Assembly (NCBI GenBank): GCA_040255445.1
Contig: JBDZUZ010000074.1
Location: 1 to 19,233 of the forward strand
DNA: 19,233 nucleotides
Reading direction: 5' to 3'
Origin: JBDZUZ01 sp040255445
Lineage (GTDB): Bacteria; Planctomycetota; Phycisphaerae; Phycisphaerales; UBA1924
Part shown: one piece after another, positions 7,701 to 14,136 of the stretch
Layout: the number at the start of each line of letters is the position of its first letter
How positions within the stretch are numbered: position 1 is the first letter of the stretch
The notes under the pieces: model-generated
Seen by the model: the letters and a program-made list of their open reading frames with translations, nothing else
Told to the model about the DNA's origin: nothing
Database searches by the model: none
Translations under genes and position numbers: made by a program

Positions 7701-7931
7701 GCGCTGGGCGAGACGCGGCACAACGCGATCGCCGATGAGGCCGCATCGGCGCTGGATCCGCAGCACGAACTGTGGCTGCCCGAGGGCGGCCGGTCACCCG
7801 CGGACGACTCCCGATCCGGGACCCGGATACGTGGATCAAGGACAGGGGGCCAGAGGAGCGGCGGCCAGAAGCTGGACGGTCAGAAGCTGGACGACCAAAA
7901 GATGGACGGCCGGAAGGGCGGACGCGGATAA
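4707..7931 (+). CDS. Ser/Thr protein kinase fused to a STAND-type ATPase and TPR domain
   Basis: This is a 1074-residue cytoplasmic signalling protein with no membrane helix. Residues about 24-295 form a PknB-type kinase: GEGGMGKVY loop, VAIK (Lys56), HRDLKPGN (148-155), DFG (168-170) and GTPGYMSPEQ. From about 310 comes an NB-ARC/STAND ATPase of the kind found in AfsR/LuxR-type regulators: IGRDEE, Walker A GAGGVGKS (345-352), Walker B LLVLDN and ILATSR, then a winged-helix-like segment ending RYRMLATIRGFAARRL. About 740-940 is TPR-like (AGMLAARLGQTDSARRSYNEAL and similar). All kinase catalytic residues are present. A Gly-rich insert interrupts about 607-632, and the tail carries pentapeptide repeats (GQKLD, GQKLD, DQKMD). 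It probably phosphorylates targets in response to a TPR-sensed partner; the target is unknown. GTG 4704 is an alternative start. Confidence 0.92.
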   Translation: MQPAEKSGRVASGSAPAPGVTPRYIGRYPILAELGEGGMGKVYRSEDRFGRPVAIKLISEQHAKNPDRRARLEREGKVQADLEHGHIAWLRDLEETEDGTPFLVIDFVEGETLAQRLMRGRLAEMDAARLFCDIAAAMRYAHGRDVVHRDLKPGNIMVRPDGSACVLDFGLAKVVYRDTGPTMATRVDPLLTADMQVMGTPGYMSPEQARGAAVGPATDVFALGCVLYECLAGAPAFPGDTAQDRMAATLMRDPEWAALGGASARMLQLLRRCLEKTAAARVGMDVIADELRAICGLSANGSATTLQPASGTTLPIPLTTLIGRDEEARAVRGLLGRHRLVTLTGAGGVGKSRLALQAAAESVGSFVDGVYVVELDAVADESRVAAAIAAAVDVAEAAGRSLDDELVETLSGRRALLVLDNCEHVSERCGMLARRLLTAGAELRILATSRVPLHIAGEQCFEVQPLETPEADATPDQVRAAAAVRLLIDRARLRDPGFELSDEDTPYAAMICRMLDGHALAIELVSARVRGLGLRPLSARIESLLLSLQNEDVGAARRQRNLEELTRWSYDQLTAAQQRLLERLAIFGGGWTLEAAEAICGDEAGSGAGLDTGGGVIGGGIGGGVGGSIEGEPIIALMATLTDHSMITHDAKTDRYRMLATIRGFAARRLKKAEADRRRSARALTAWVAALVTDVHPGSAAGSDWLARLAAEEGNINAALDEAAADRSCTGDALRIVYGAHRYWYIRGNLTEGRQKIERVIRAAKHAGIGGPEYGGLLAYAHNAAGMLAARLGQTDSARRSYNEALRLAEALADKPVTAAVCSNLGSLYETSTQVDAGLDAGLAYHRRALSLYEDLGDAIGAARVRLNIAALLLRHGRHGEAVPLLDASLPVFEECEDVQRIGAALRNRSECDVRLGRIGTETLERLVRSAALRFSIREMRGLSRTYALMSLVLARLERAVSAVWAVEATHRLREELNLKSDGDDDTFLAEAEAAAQHALGETRHNAIADEAASALDPQHELWLPEGGRSPADDSRSGTRIRGSRTGGQRSGGQKLDGQKLDDQKMDGRKGGRG
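7863..7922 (+). repeat. Four degenerate 15-base tandem repeats in the kinase C-terminus
   Basis: Units start at 7863, 7878, 7893 and 7908 and encode GQKLD, GQKLD, DQKMD and GRKGG. The first two differ by one base. They end two codons before the stop, giving a charged and probably disordered tail. Such runs change length by slippage. Confidence 0.6.
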
Positions 7932-7978
7932 CCATCATCCGGCGGTGTGTGCGCCCGCGCAATCGTGGAGGGACACAC

Positions 7979-8314
7979 ATGAGCACGAGCATGATGCGAG
8001 ATGGCGCGCGATGGGCGCGCCGGGCTGGCGGTTGGAGGATCGGCGCTCTCGTCGTGAGCACGCTGGCCATCGGTCTGGGCGGGCTGACCGGCTGCGACAC
8101 CGGCCGCGGCGAGTCGGTGCCGATCACGCCTAAGAAGATGCAGCCGGATTCCGAGGGCCGGGCCGATACCGAGGGCCGCACCACCGAGACCGAGGAGCAG
8201 AAGAAGGAACGCGAACGCCGCGAGCGGGAGGAACGGGAGCGGGAGGAACGCGAGCGTGAAGAGCGGGAGCGGCGTGAGAGTGAGAAGCGGCCGTATCAGC
8301 AGAACGATGGCTGA
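7979..8314 (+). CDS. Small lipoprotein with E/R-rich single helix
   Basis: The 111-residue product has a twin-Arg-like basic N-terminus, a hydrophobic stretch (about 21-35) and a lipobox LTGC at 36-39, so Cys39 is expected to be lipid-modified and the protein anchored to a membrane. After a polar spacer, residues about 70-104 are almost purely Glu, Arg and Lys in an alternating EEREREERERE pattern. This pattern is typical of a stable single alpha helix or a coiled coil. The ATG at 7979 has GGAGG about 6-7 bases upstream; the longer open frame back to 7772 overlaps the kinase gene and is not needed. It lies 47 bases after the kinase stop, so the two may be co-transcribed. I know no function for it. 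Confidence 0.75.
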   Translation: MSTSMMRDGARWARRAGGWRIGALVVSTLAIGLGGLTGCDTGRGESVPITPKKMQPDSEGRADTEGRTTETEEQKKERERREREEREREEREREERERRESEKRPYQQNDG

Positions 8315-8356
8315 ACGGGCGGTGCTGGTCCGACCAACGCGAACTCGGGAATGAAA

Positions 8357-8386
8357 ACGGGCGGCGCTCGCGTGAGCGCCGCCCGT
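8357..8386 (-). terminator. Strong hairpin terminator for ppdK, possibly bidirectional
   Basis: This is a perfect 13-bp GC-rich stem (ACGGGCGGCGCTC and its complement) with a 4-base loop. On the minus strand it is followed by TTTCAT, so it fits a factor-independent terminator about 45 bases after the ppdK stop. It also lies 42 bases after the plus-strand lipoprotein stop, though the T run on that side is poor. Confidence 0.75.
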
Positions 8387-8431
8387 CTGTGTTGCTGTCA
8401 TCCGTCCGGCCGCCTGGCGCGGCCGCCGGTC

Positions 8432-11221
8432 TTACTTCTTCTGCTCGTCCATGATCGCGGCCTGGGCCGCGGCCAGACGCGCGATCGGCACGCGGAAGGG
8501 CGAGCAGGAGACGTAGTCCATGCCGACCTTGTGGCAGAAGTGCACGGACTTGGGGTCGCCGCCGTGCTCGCCGCAGATGCCGATCTTGAGATCGGACTTG
8601 GTGCCGCGGCCCTTCTTGATGCCGATGTCGACCAGCTGGCCGACGCCGGTGGTGTCGAGGCTCTGGAAGGGGTCGTGCGGCAGGATCTCCTTCGAGAGGT
8701 ACTCGGGGAGGAACGTGCCGATGTCGTCACGCGAGTAGCCGAAGGTCATCTGCGTGAGGTCGTTGGTGCCGAAGGAGAAGAAGTCGGCGGACTCAGCGAT
8801 CTCGTTGGCGGTGAGCGCTGCGCGGGGGATCTCGATCATCGTGCCGATCTTGATGTCCAGCCGCGGCTTGAACTCCTGCTCGTTCTTGACGGTGGTGATC
8901 GTCTCCTCGACCTTGGCGCGGAGGACGGCGAGCTCCTTCTTGGTGCCCACCAGCGGGATCATGATCTCCGGGAAGCACTTGATGTTGCTGCGGTGGCAGT
9001 CGATCGCGGCCTCGACGATGGCGCGGACCTGCATCTCGAGGATCTCGGGGTAGGTGACGCAGAGGCGGCAGCCGCGGTGGCCGAGCATGGGGTTGGCCTC
9101 GTGCAGGGCCTGCACGCGCGACTGCACCTTGTCGAGGGAGACCCCCAGGATGTCGGCGAGCTCCTTCTGCTGCTTCTCCTCGTGGGGGACGAACTCGTGG
9201 AGCGGCGGGTCGATGAGGCGGATGGTGACGGGCAGGCCCTTCATGGCCTTGAAGAGGCCGGCGAAGTCATCGCGCTGGAAGGGGAGGAGCTTGGCGAGGG
9301 CCTTCTCGCGGGCTTCCTTCTTCTCGGCGAGGATCATCTCGCGCATGGCGCGGATGCGGTCGCCCTCGAAGAACATGTGCTCGGTTCGGCAGAGGCCGAT
9401 GCCCTCGGCGCCGAAATCGCGGGCGCGCTGGGCGTCGTTGGGGGTGTCGGCGTTGGTGCGGACGCCGATCTTGCGGTACTTGTCGGCCCACTTCATGATC
9501 TGGGCGAAGTCGCCCGACATCTTGGGCTCCATCGTCTTGAGCTGGCCGGCGATGACTTCGCCGGTGGTGCCGTCGATGGAGATCACATCGTCGCGGCCGA
9601 AGGTGCGGCCGTTGACGGTGAGGGTGCCCTTCTTGCTGTCGATGCGGAGTTCACCCGCGCCGACGACGCAGCACTTGCCCCAGCCGCAGGCGACGACCGC
9701 CGCGTGGCTGGTGCGGCCGCCGGTGCTGGTGAGGATGCCCGAGGCCGAGTGCATGCCCTCGACGTCCTCGGGGCTGGTCTCGGTGCGGACCAGCAGCACC
9801 TTCTCGCCGTTCTGCGTCCGCTCCACGGCCTCGTGGGCCGTGAAGGCGAGCTTGCCGAACGCCGCGCCCGGCGAGGCAGGGATGCCGTGGGTCAGGATGT
9901 CCGCGCCCTTCTTGGCGGAGGGATCGAAGCTGGGGAGCAGGAGCTGGGTGAGGTCGGCGGCGGGGATCCGCATCAGCGCGGTCTTCTCGTCGATCACCTT
10001 CTCCTTCACCATGTCGCAGGCGATGCGGACAGCGCCGGCGCCGGCGCGCTTGCCGGTGCGGGTCTGCAGCATGTACAGGTGGCCGCGTTCGATGGTGAAC
10101 TCGATGTCCTGCATGTCCTTGTAGTGCTTCTCGAGCTTGGTTTTGATGTCGAGGAGCTGCTGGTAGACCTTCTTGTTCCACTTGGGCATCTCGTCGACGC
10201 TCTGGGGCGTGCGGATGCCGGCGACGACGTCCTCGCCCTGGGCATTGATGAGGAACTCGCCGTAGAAGGTGTTCTCGCCGGTCGCGGGGTTGCGGGTGAA
10301 CGCGACGCCCGTGCCCGAATCCTGGCCCATGTTGCCGTAGACCATCGTCTGGATGTTCACGGCGGTGCCGTTGAGACCCTGGATGCCCGCGATGCGGCGG
10401 TAGGAGACCGCCCGCTCGCCGTTCCAGCTCTTGAAGACCGCCTCGATGGCGAGCTCGAGCTGCTTGAAGGGGTTCTGCGGGAAGACCTCGCCGACGATGC
10501 GCTGGTAAACGGCCTTGTACGCCTCGCACAGCTCGATCATGCCCTGCTCGGGCACATCGGTGTCGAGCTTCGCATCGTACTTGCTCTTGATCTTGTTGAA
10601 GGCTTCTTCGAACAGCTCGTGGTCAACGCCCATCACGACGTCGCCGAACATGTTGATGAGGCGGCGGTAGCTGTCGTAGGCGAAGCGGGCGTTGCCGGTG
10701 GCGTTGGCCAGGCCCACGACGGCGGCGTCGGTCAGGCCGAGGTTGAGGATCGTGTCCATCATGCCCGGCATCGAGACGGCCGCGCCCGAGCGGACCGAGA
10801 CGAGCAGCGGGTTGTCGTTGCTGCCGAACTTCTTGCCCGTCTCCTTCTCGAGCTGGGCGATGTTCTTGTGGACCTCGTTCATGAGGCCGTGCGGCAGACG
10901 CTGGCCGGCCTTGTAATACGCAGCGCAGGTGTCGGTGGTGATTGTGAAGCCCGGGGGGACGGGCAGGCCGATCGAGGTCATGTCGGCGAGGTTGGCGCCC
11001 TTGCCGCCCAGCAGCACCTTCATCGCGGCGGTGCCTTCGGTCTTCGACTTGGCGCCGAAGTAGTACACCATCTTGCCGGGCTTGGCCCGCATGGTGGGCG
11101 AGGTGGGCATCGCGACGCCCAGCACGGTTTTCTTCGCGACCTTCTTCACCGTCTTCTTGGTGCTCTTGGTCGCGGTCTTGGCGGCGTGCTTCACGGAAGA
11201 GGACTTTGCCGACTTGGCCAT
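8432..11221 (-). CDS. ppdK: Pyruvate, phosphate dikinase with basic N-terminal extension
   Basis: PPDK interconverts pyruvate, ATP and phosphate with phosphoenolpyruvate, AMP and pyrophosphate, linking glycolysis and gluconeogenesis in the cytoplasm. Order: nucleotide-binding domain (MVYYFG, LLGGKGANLADM, VSVRSGAAVSMPGMMDTILN), swivelling phosphohistidine domain (GGRTSHAAVV, His506 carries the phosphate) and C-terminal TIM barrel (FGTNDLTQMTFGYSRDD, GICGEHGGDP, YVSCSPFR with Cys906 as general acid). The core begins near residue 50. Before it is an extra segment rich in Lys and Ala (TKKTVKKVAKKT), which makes 929 residues against the usual 870-890. The ATG at 11221 is supported by GAAAGG about 10 bases upstream, so the extension is probably real; internal Met38, Met44 and Met51 are alternatives. 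It is a single gene with its own long leader and terminator. Confidence 0.97.
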   Translation of the reverse strand: MAKSAKSSSVKHAAKTATKSTKKTVKKVAKKTVLGVAMPTSPTMRAKPGKMVYYFGAKSKTEGTAAMKVLLGGKGANLADMTSIGLPVPPGFTITTDTCAAYYKAGQRLPHGLMNEVHKNIAQLEKETGKKFGSNDNPLLVSVRSGAAVSMPGMMDTILNLGLTDAAVVGLANATGNARFAYDSYRRLINMFGDVVMGVDHELFEEAFNKIKSKYDAKLDTDVPEQGMIELCEAYKAVYQRIVGEVFPQNPFKQLELAIEAVFKSWNGERAVSYRRIAGIQGLNGTAVNIQTMVYGNMGQDSGTGVAFTRNPATGENTFYGEFLINAQGEDVVAGIRTPQSVDEMPKWNKKVYQQLLDIKTKLEKHYKDMQDIEFTIERGHLYMLQTRTGKRAGAGAVRIACDMVKEKVIDEKTALMRIPAADLTQLLLPSFDPSAKKGADILTHGIPASPGAAFGKLAFTAHEAVERTQNGEKVLLVRTETSPEDVEGMHSASGILTSTGGRTSHAAVVACGWGKCCVVGAGELRIDSKKGTLTVNGRTFGRDDVISIDGTTGEVIAGQLKTMEPKMSGDFAQIMKWADKYRKIGVRTNADTPNDAQRARDFGAEGIGLCRTEHMFFEGDRIRAMREMILAEKKEAREKALAKLLPFQRDDFAGLFKAMKGLPVTIRLIDPPLHEFVPHEEKQQKELADILGVSLDKVQSRVQALHEANPMLGHRGCRLCVTYPEILEMQVRAIVEAAIDCHRSNIKCFPEIMIPLVGTKKELAVLRAKVEETITTVKNEQEFKPRLDIKIGTMIEIPRAALTANEIAESADFFSFGTNDLTQMTFGYSRDDIGTFLPEYLSKEILPHDPFQSLDTTGVGQLVDIGIKKGRGTKSDLKIGICGEHGGDPKSVHFCHKVGMDYVSCSPFRVPIARLAAAQAAIMDEQKK

Positions 11222-11580
11222 TTTGGAAAACCTTTCAATCGTTGAATCGCGGCGGGAATGCGGGAGTCAGTGGCCGCGGAGCGGAGCCGCCAGCGGGCCT
11301 CCGCGGGGAGCGGAGGCTCTGGCGGCAGCGGCGGGGAACGGCCGGATCCCCGTCGGGCCAGCAGTGTGGCCAGCATGTTTGGGTTGTGTGCGTGTCAGCG
11401 CCCGGCCGTGCCGACGGGGGTTCGAACAGAGGGCGAGATTCTAGGACAAGGGCCCTGTGGTTTTTGCGTTGTGCGGTGTCCCGGATGTGGCTGGAACGCT
11501 GTGTTCCCGCGGCGGTGGCGTTCGCGTCGCTCCCCCGCCGCCGCCGGACAGGCCACTTCGCCGCACCCGTACCATCCGCC
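11222..11580. promoter_or_regulatory. Divergent leader region of ppdK and pabB with GC-rich hairpin
   Basis: These 359 bases hold no convincing gene. On the ppdK side, a two-part hairpin lies at 11286-11326: GCCGCCAG pairs with CTGGCGGC and, inside, CCTCCG pairs with CGGAGG. It would sit in the ppdK mRNA leader about 65 bases before the start codon. A minus-strand TAGAAT at 11443-11438 could be a -10 box, giving a leader of about 210 bases. On the plus side, TACCAT at 11570-11575 is a possible -10 box only a few bases before the chosen pabB GTG, which would make that mRNA nearly leaderless. These promoter assignments are weak. Confidence 0.35.
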
Positions 11581-13113
11581 GTGCCCCAGGACCCCGCTCA
11601 GAACCCCGAGAACGCCGGCAGTCCCGCCCGCGGCGAGCCGCCGCTGGCGGTGATGGCCCGCTGGCCACGCGGCGAGCGGCTGTCAGCGCTCATCTCCGGC
11701 GGCGGGGAGGCGGCCCGGGCCCGCTGGTCGATTCTGGCCAGGCCGGGGCGGACGGTGGTTGCCGAGGGGGCGTGGACGCCCGATGGCGTGTCGGAGGCCG
11801 GCCATGCCGGCGCTGCCGGGGGTCTCCCCTTTGCGGGCGGGTCCTTTGCGGGCGGGTCCTTTGCCGGCGGGTGGATCGGGTGTCTCGCGTACGACGCGGG
11901 CCGCGACATCGAGCCCGCGGTCGAGCGGGGCGGCTCGGATCGATCGGCGCGGGCGGACCGGGCGTGGCCGCGGGCGGTGTGGATGCGGTGCGAGGATGCG
12001 TGGGTGCATGACGCGGCGACGGGCGACTGGTCGCGGGTGGGTGATCCGCCGTGGCTCGAAGCGACGCCGCGGATGAGTGACTTCCGCGCTGTGCTTGATG
12101 AGGAGGGACTGAGCTCCGCATCGCGAGCGCGGTACGAACGGGCGGTGTCGCGGGCGCTCGAGTACATCCGCGCGGGCGATGTGTACCAGGTGAATCTGAC
12201 GCACCGGCTGTCCGCGCGGTTCGCGGGCGATGCACGGGCGTTTGCGCTGCGCATGCTGGGCGGGGCGGGGGCGTGGTACGGGGCGTATCTGGAGTGGGGC
12301 GAGGGAGATGGTGCGCGGGCGCTGGTGAGCGCGAGTCCGGAGTTGTTGATGGCGGTGGAGCCGGTCGCCGTGGCGGCGGGAGACGGCAGCGCCCGGCAGT
12401 CGTCGTGGATCTGGACGCGGCCGATGAAGGGCACGCGGGCGGCGGGGCCGGGCGCGGCGGATGAGCTGCACGCGAACATCAAGGAAAACGCCGAGCTCAA
12501 CATGATCGTCGACCTCTTGCGCAACGACCTGGGCCGCGTGTGCGAGTTGGGCTCGGTGCGGGTGTCGACGCCGCGGGAGATCGAGGCACACCACGGGGGG
12601 CAGTTGCTGCAGGCGACGGCGACGGTCGAGGGTGTGCTCGCGGCGGGCGGTGATGGAGCGGTGGATGTGTGGGCCGCGCTGCGGGCGATGTTCCCGGGCG
12701 GATCGGTGACGGGGGCGCCCAAGATCCGGGCGATGCAGATCATCGATGAGCTCGAGGAGTCGCGGCGGGGGCCGTATTGCGGCGCAATCGGGTATGTGAG
12801 CGACTTCGGGCACGCATCGTTCAACATCGCGATTCGGACCGCGGCGATCTCGGGGCGCAGCGCGGCGGGCGTTCCCGGGGCGTTCGATGATGCGGTGATG
12901 GACTATGGCGCCGGCGCGGGGATCGTGGCGGATAGTGTGCCGCGGGCGGAGTGGGAGGAGACGCTGCAGAAGGCGCGGGTGTTCCTGGATGCGGTTGGCG
13001 GCGGCGGCGGTGGCGAGCATGGGGGAGGTGCGCCAGACGCGGCGCACGCGGCGGAGATCATTGAGCCCTCATCGCTCGGTCACATCCGCGGCAATGCGGG
13101 GAGGACGCTATGA
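11581..13113 (+). CDS. pabB: Aminodeoxychorismate synthase component I
   Basis: PabB belongs to the chorismate-binding (anthranilate synthase component I-like) family. It makes 4-amino-4-deoxychorismate from chorismate with ammonia supplied by a PabA-type glutaminase, feeding p-aminobenzoate and folate. Landmarks: RWSILARPG near the start, GDVYQVNLTHRL, SASPELLM, RPMKGTR (281-286), NMIVDLLRNDLGRVC, HHGGQLLQATATVEG, FPGGSVTGAPKIRAMQIIDELE, GAIGYVSDFG and YGAGAGIVADS. The lysine in PMKGT (Lys283) is the PabB signature; anthranilate synthase TrpE has PIAGT-like Ala there. No PabA is in view. The start is uncertain: GTG 11581 (510 residues) and ATG 11653 both precede the conserved domain, and ATG 11485 is open too; no clear ribosome binding site helps. 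It overlaps the Nudix gene by ATGA. Confidence 0.9.
   Translation: MPQDPAQNPENAGSPARGEPPLAVMARWPRGERLSALISGGGEAARARWSILARPGRTVVAEGAWTPDGVSEAGHAGAAGGLPFAGGSFAGGSFAGGWIGCLAYDAGRDIEPAVERGGSDRSARADRAWPRAVWMRCEDAWVHDAATGDWSRVGDPPWLEATPRMSDFRAVLDEEGLSSASRARYERAVSRALEYIRAGDVYQVNLTHRLSARFAGDARAFALRMLGGAGAWYGAYLEWGEGDGARALVSASPELLMAVEPVAVAAGDGSARQSSWIWTRPMKGTRAAGPGAADELHANIKENAELNMIVDLLRNDLGRVCELGSVRVSTPREIEAHHGGQLLQATATVEGVLAAGGDGAVDVWAALRAMFPGGSVTGAPKIRAMQIIDELEESRRGPYCGAIGYVSDFGHASFNIAIRTAAISGRSAAGVPGAFDDAVMDYGAGAGIVADSVPRAEWEETLQKARVFLDAVGGGGGGEHGGGAPDAAHAAEIIEPSSLGHIRGNAGRTL
11830..11871 (+). repeat. 15-base tandem repeat inside pabB
   Basis: Three units at 11830, 11845 and 11860 encode FAGGS, FAGGS, FAGG just before the conserved GGWIGCLAYD segment. 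Relatives normally have a single FxGGWIGYLSYD here, so the extra units look like a recent in-frame expansion in a surface loop. Confidence 0.6.
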
Positions 13114-13646
13114 CCGTCCTGGGCGAGAGCGGCGACGGCTACCGCCGCGATGCCGCGGGCGGGCCGCGGGTGAGGACGGACATCATCGATGTCTATATCG
13201 CGCGGCGGGCGGGCGGCGCATCGCAGAGCCAGACCATCGAACTGCTGCAACTCCACCGGGCCGATGATCCGCTCAAGGGGACATGGCAGCCGGTGATGGG
13301 GCATATCGAGCGGGGCGAGACGGCGGTGACGACCGCGCTGCGTGAGCTCGCGGAAGAGACTGGGCTGATGCGCGGCGATGCCGCGTGCTTGGGGATGTGG
13401 GCGCTCGAGCAGGTACACCCGTACTTCGTCGCGGCGATCGATGCGATTGTGCTGAGCCCGCGGTTTGTTGTTGAAGTGGTGGCGGAGTGGGAGCCGCGGC
13501 TGGATGCGGACCACGATGCGCACCGATGGGTGGATGCGGCGAAGGCGCGGGAGTTCTTCCTGTGGCCGGGGCAGCACGCGGCGGCGGCGGAGGTGGTCAC
13601 GATTCTGAATGACGAGTCGCTGCGGAAGTGGCTGGCGGTGCCGTGA
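13110..13646 (+). CDS. Nudix hydrolase, possibly dihydroneopterin triphosphate pyrophosphatase (NudB-like)
   Basis: The 178-residue product contains a complete Nudix box at residues 64-86: GHIERGE, seven residues, RELAEETGL. This fits G-x5-E-x7-REUxEExGU, the Mg-binding catalytic helix for cleaving a nucleoside-diphosphate-X bond. The setting of the box (GTWQPVMGHIERGET) and the end (HDAHRWVDAAKAREFFLWPGQ with AAAAEVV) resemble NudB, which removes pyrophosphate from dihydroneopterin triphosphate in folate synthesis. Its ATG lies within the stop of pabB (ATGA), so the two are translationally coupled, and PabB also feeds folate. The NudB role is an inference from weak similarity plus context; a general Nudix housecleaning enzyme is the alternative. 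Its last 50 bases overlap the 3' end of the convergent minus-strand gene. Confidence 0.85.
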   Translation: MTVLGESGDGYRRDAAGGPRVRTDIIDVYIARRAGGASQSQTIELLQLHRADDPLKGTWQPVMGHIERGETAVTTALRELAEETGLMRGDAACLGMWALEQVHPYFVAAIDAIVLSPRFVVEVVAEWEPRLDADHDAHRWVDAAKAREFFLWPGQHAAAAEVVTILNDESLRKWLAVP

Positions 13647-14136
13647 TTGACTCGGTGCGAGACTCGCCGCATTCCGGGCAGATCGAGGCGAGGCCGGCGC
13701 AGTCGTAGCCGCAGGTCTGGCATGCTGCGGTGCTCTTGCGCCGCGTCATCCGCAGCGTCAGCATCAGGCACATTAGCGGGACAGCGACCGCGAGAGCGAG
13801 CGGGATTGACTTGCGGACCGGCTGAACAACCGGGATTCCGGTGAGAGCGGGGACAGCCGGACCCGGTGCTGTGGCGCGTATGGCGCCGACTCGAAGCTCC
13901 GGACCGCCCGGCACACGGAGAGCCCACCGGGAAACGGAGCGTACAGAGAAGATGGGACGTTCGTATCCAATCGCGCCATCCGAGATCGTGAATGCGTGCA
14001 ACGACCCGCTCGACAGAATCACGTCGACGCGGCACGGGGCGACGTAGCTCAAGATAAAGCAGCACAAGAGCCCGATGCACGCGAAGATGCTCACGCGGCG
14101 CAGCCATCGCGCAAGGTGGATCTGGATTTGCTGCAT
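13597..14136 (-). CDS. Membrane protein with C-terminal zinc ribbon (paralog A)
   Basis: The 179-residue product has two predicted membrane helices (about 16-33 and 111-130) with an extracytoplasmic-looking segment between them. A cytoplasmic-side zinc ribbon follows: CQTCGYD (Cys139, Cys142) and CPECG (Cys153, Cys156). This arrangement, a second helix followed at once by CxxCGYDxxG...CPECG, recalls a widespread uncharacterised planctomycete family. The start ATG overlaps the stop of paralog B (TGATG), so the genes are coupled; a longer frame to 14175 would overlap B further. The 3' end overlaps the convergent Nudix gene by 50 bases. Base composition here looks less GC-extreme than in neighbouring genes. 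The function is unknown. Confidence 0.75.
   Translation of the reverse strand: MQQIQIHLARWLRRVSIFACIGLLCCFILSYVAPCRVDVILSSGSLHAFTISDGAIGYERPIFSVRSVSRWALRVPGGPELRVGAIRATAPGPAVPALTGIPVVQPVRKSIPLALAVAVPLMCLMLTLRMTRRKSTAACQTCGYDCAGLASICPECGESRTESITAPPATSAATRHSES

Noticed and set aside
7790..7931. Frameshift in the kinase tail
   Set aside because: The last 45 residues are low in complexity and unlike the rest, but the pentapeptide repeats are in frame up to the stop and no domain is cut. I see no positive evidence of an indel.
7772..7978. Longer N-terminus for the lipoprotein
   Set aside because: It would overlap the kinase coding end, lacks a ribosome binding site and would bury the lipobox signal peptide in the interior.
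8351..11245. A 964-residue plus-strand open frame
   Set aside because: It is antisense to ppdK, whose domains and catalytic residues are unmistakable. The frame is an effect of strong third-position GC bias; its product is repetitive Leu/Val/Asp/Gly sequence with no motif.
11683..13047. Minus-strand open frame of 454 residues over pabB
   Set aside because: It is Arg/Pro/His-rich and has no domain. pabB on the plus strand is well supported.
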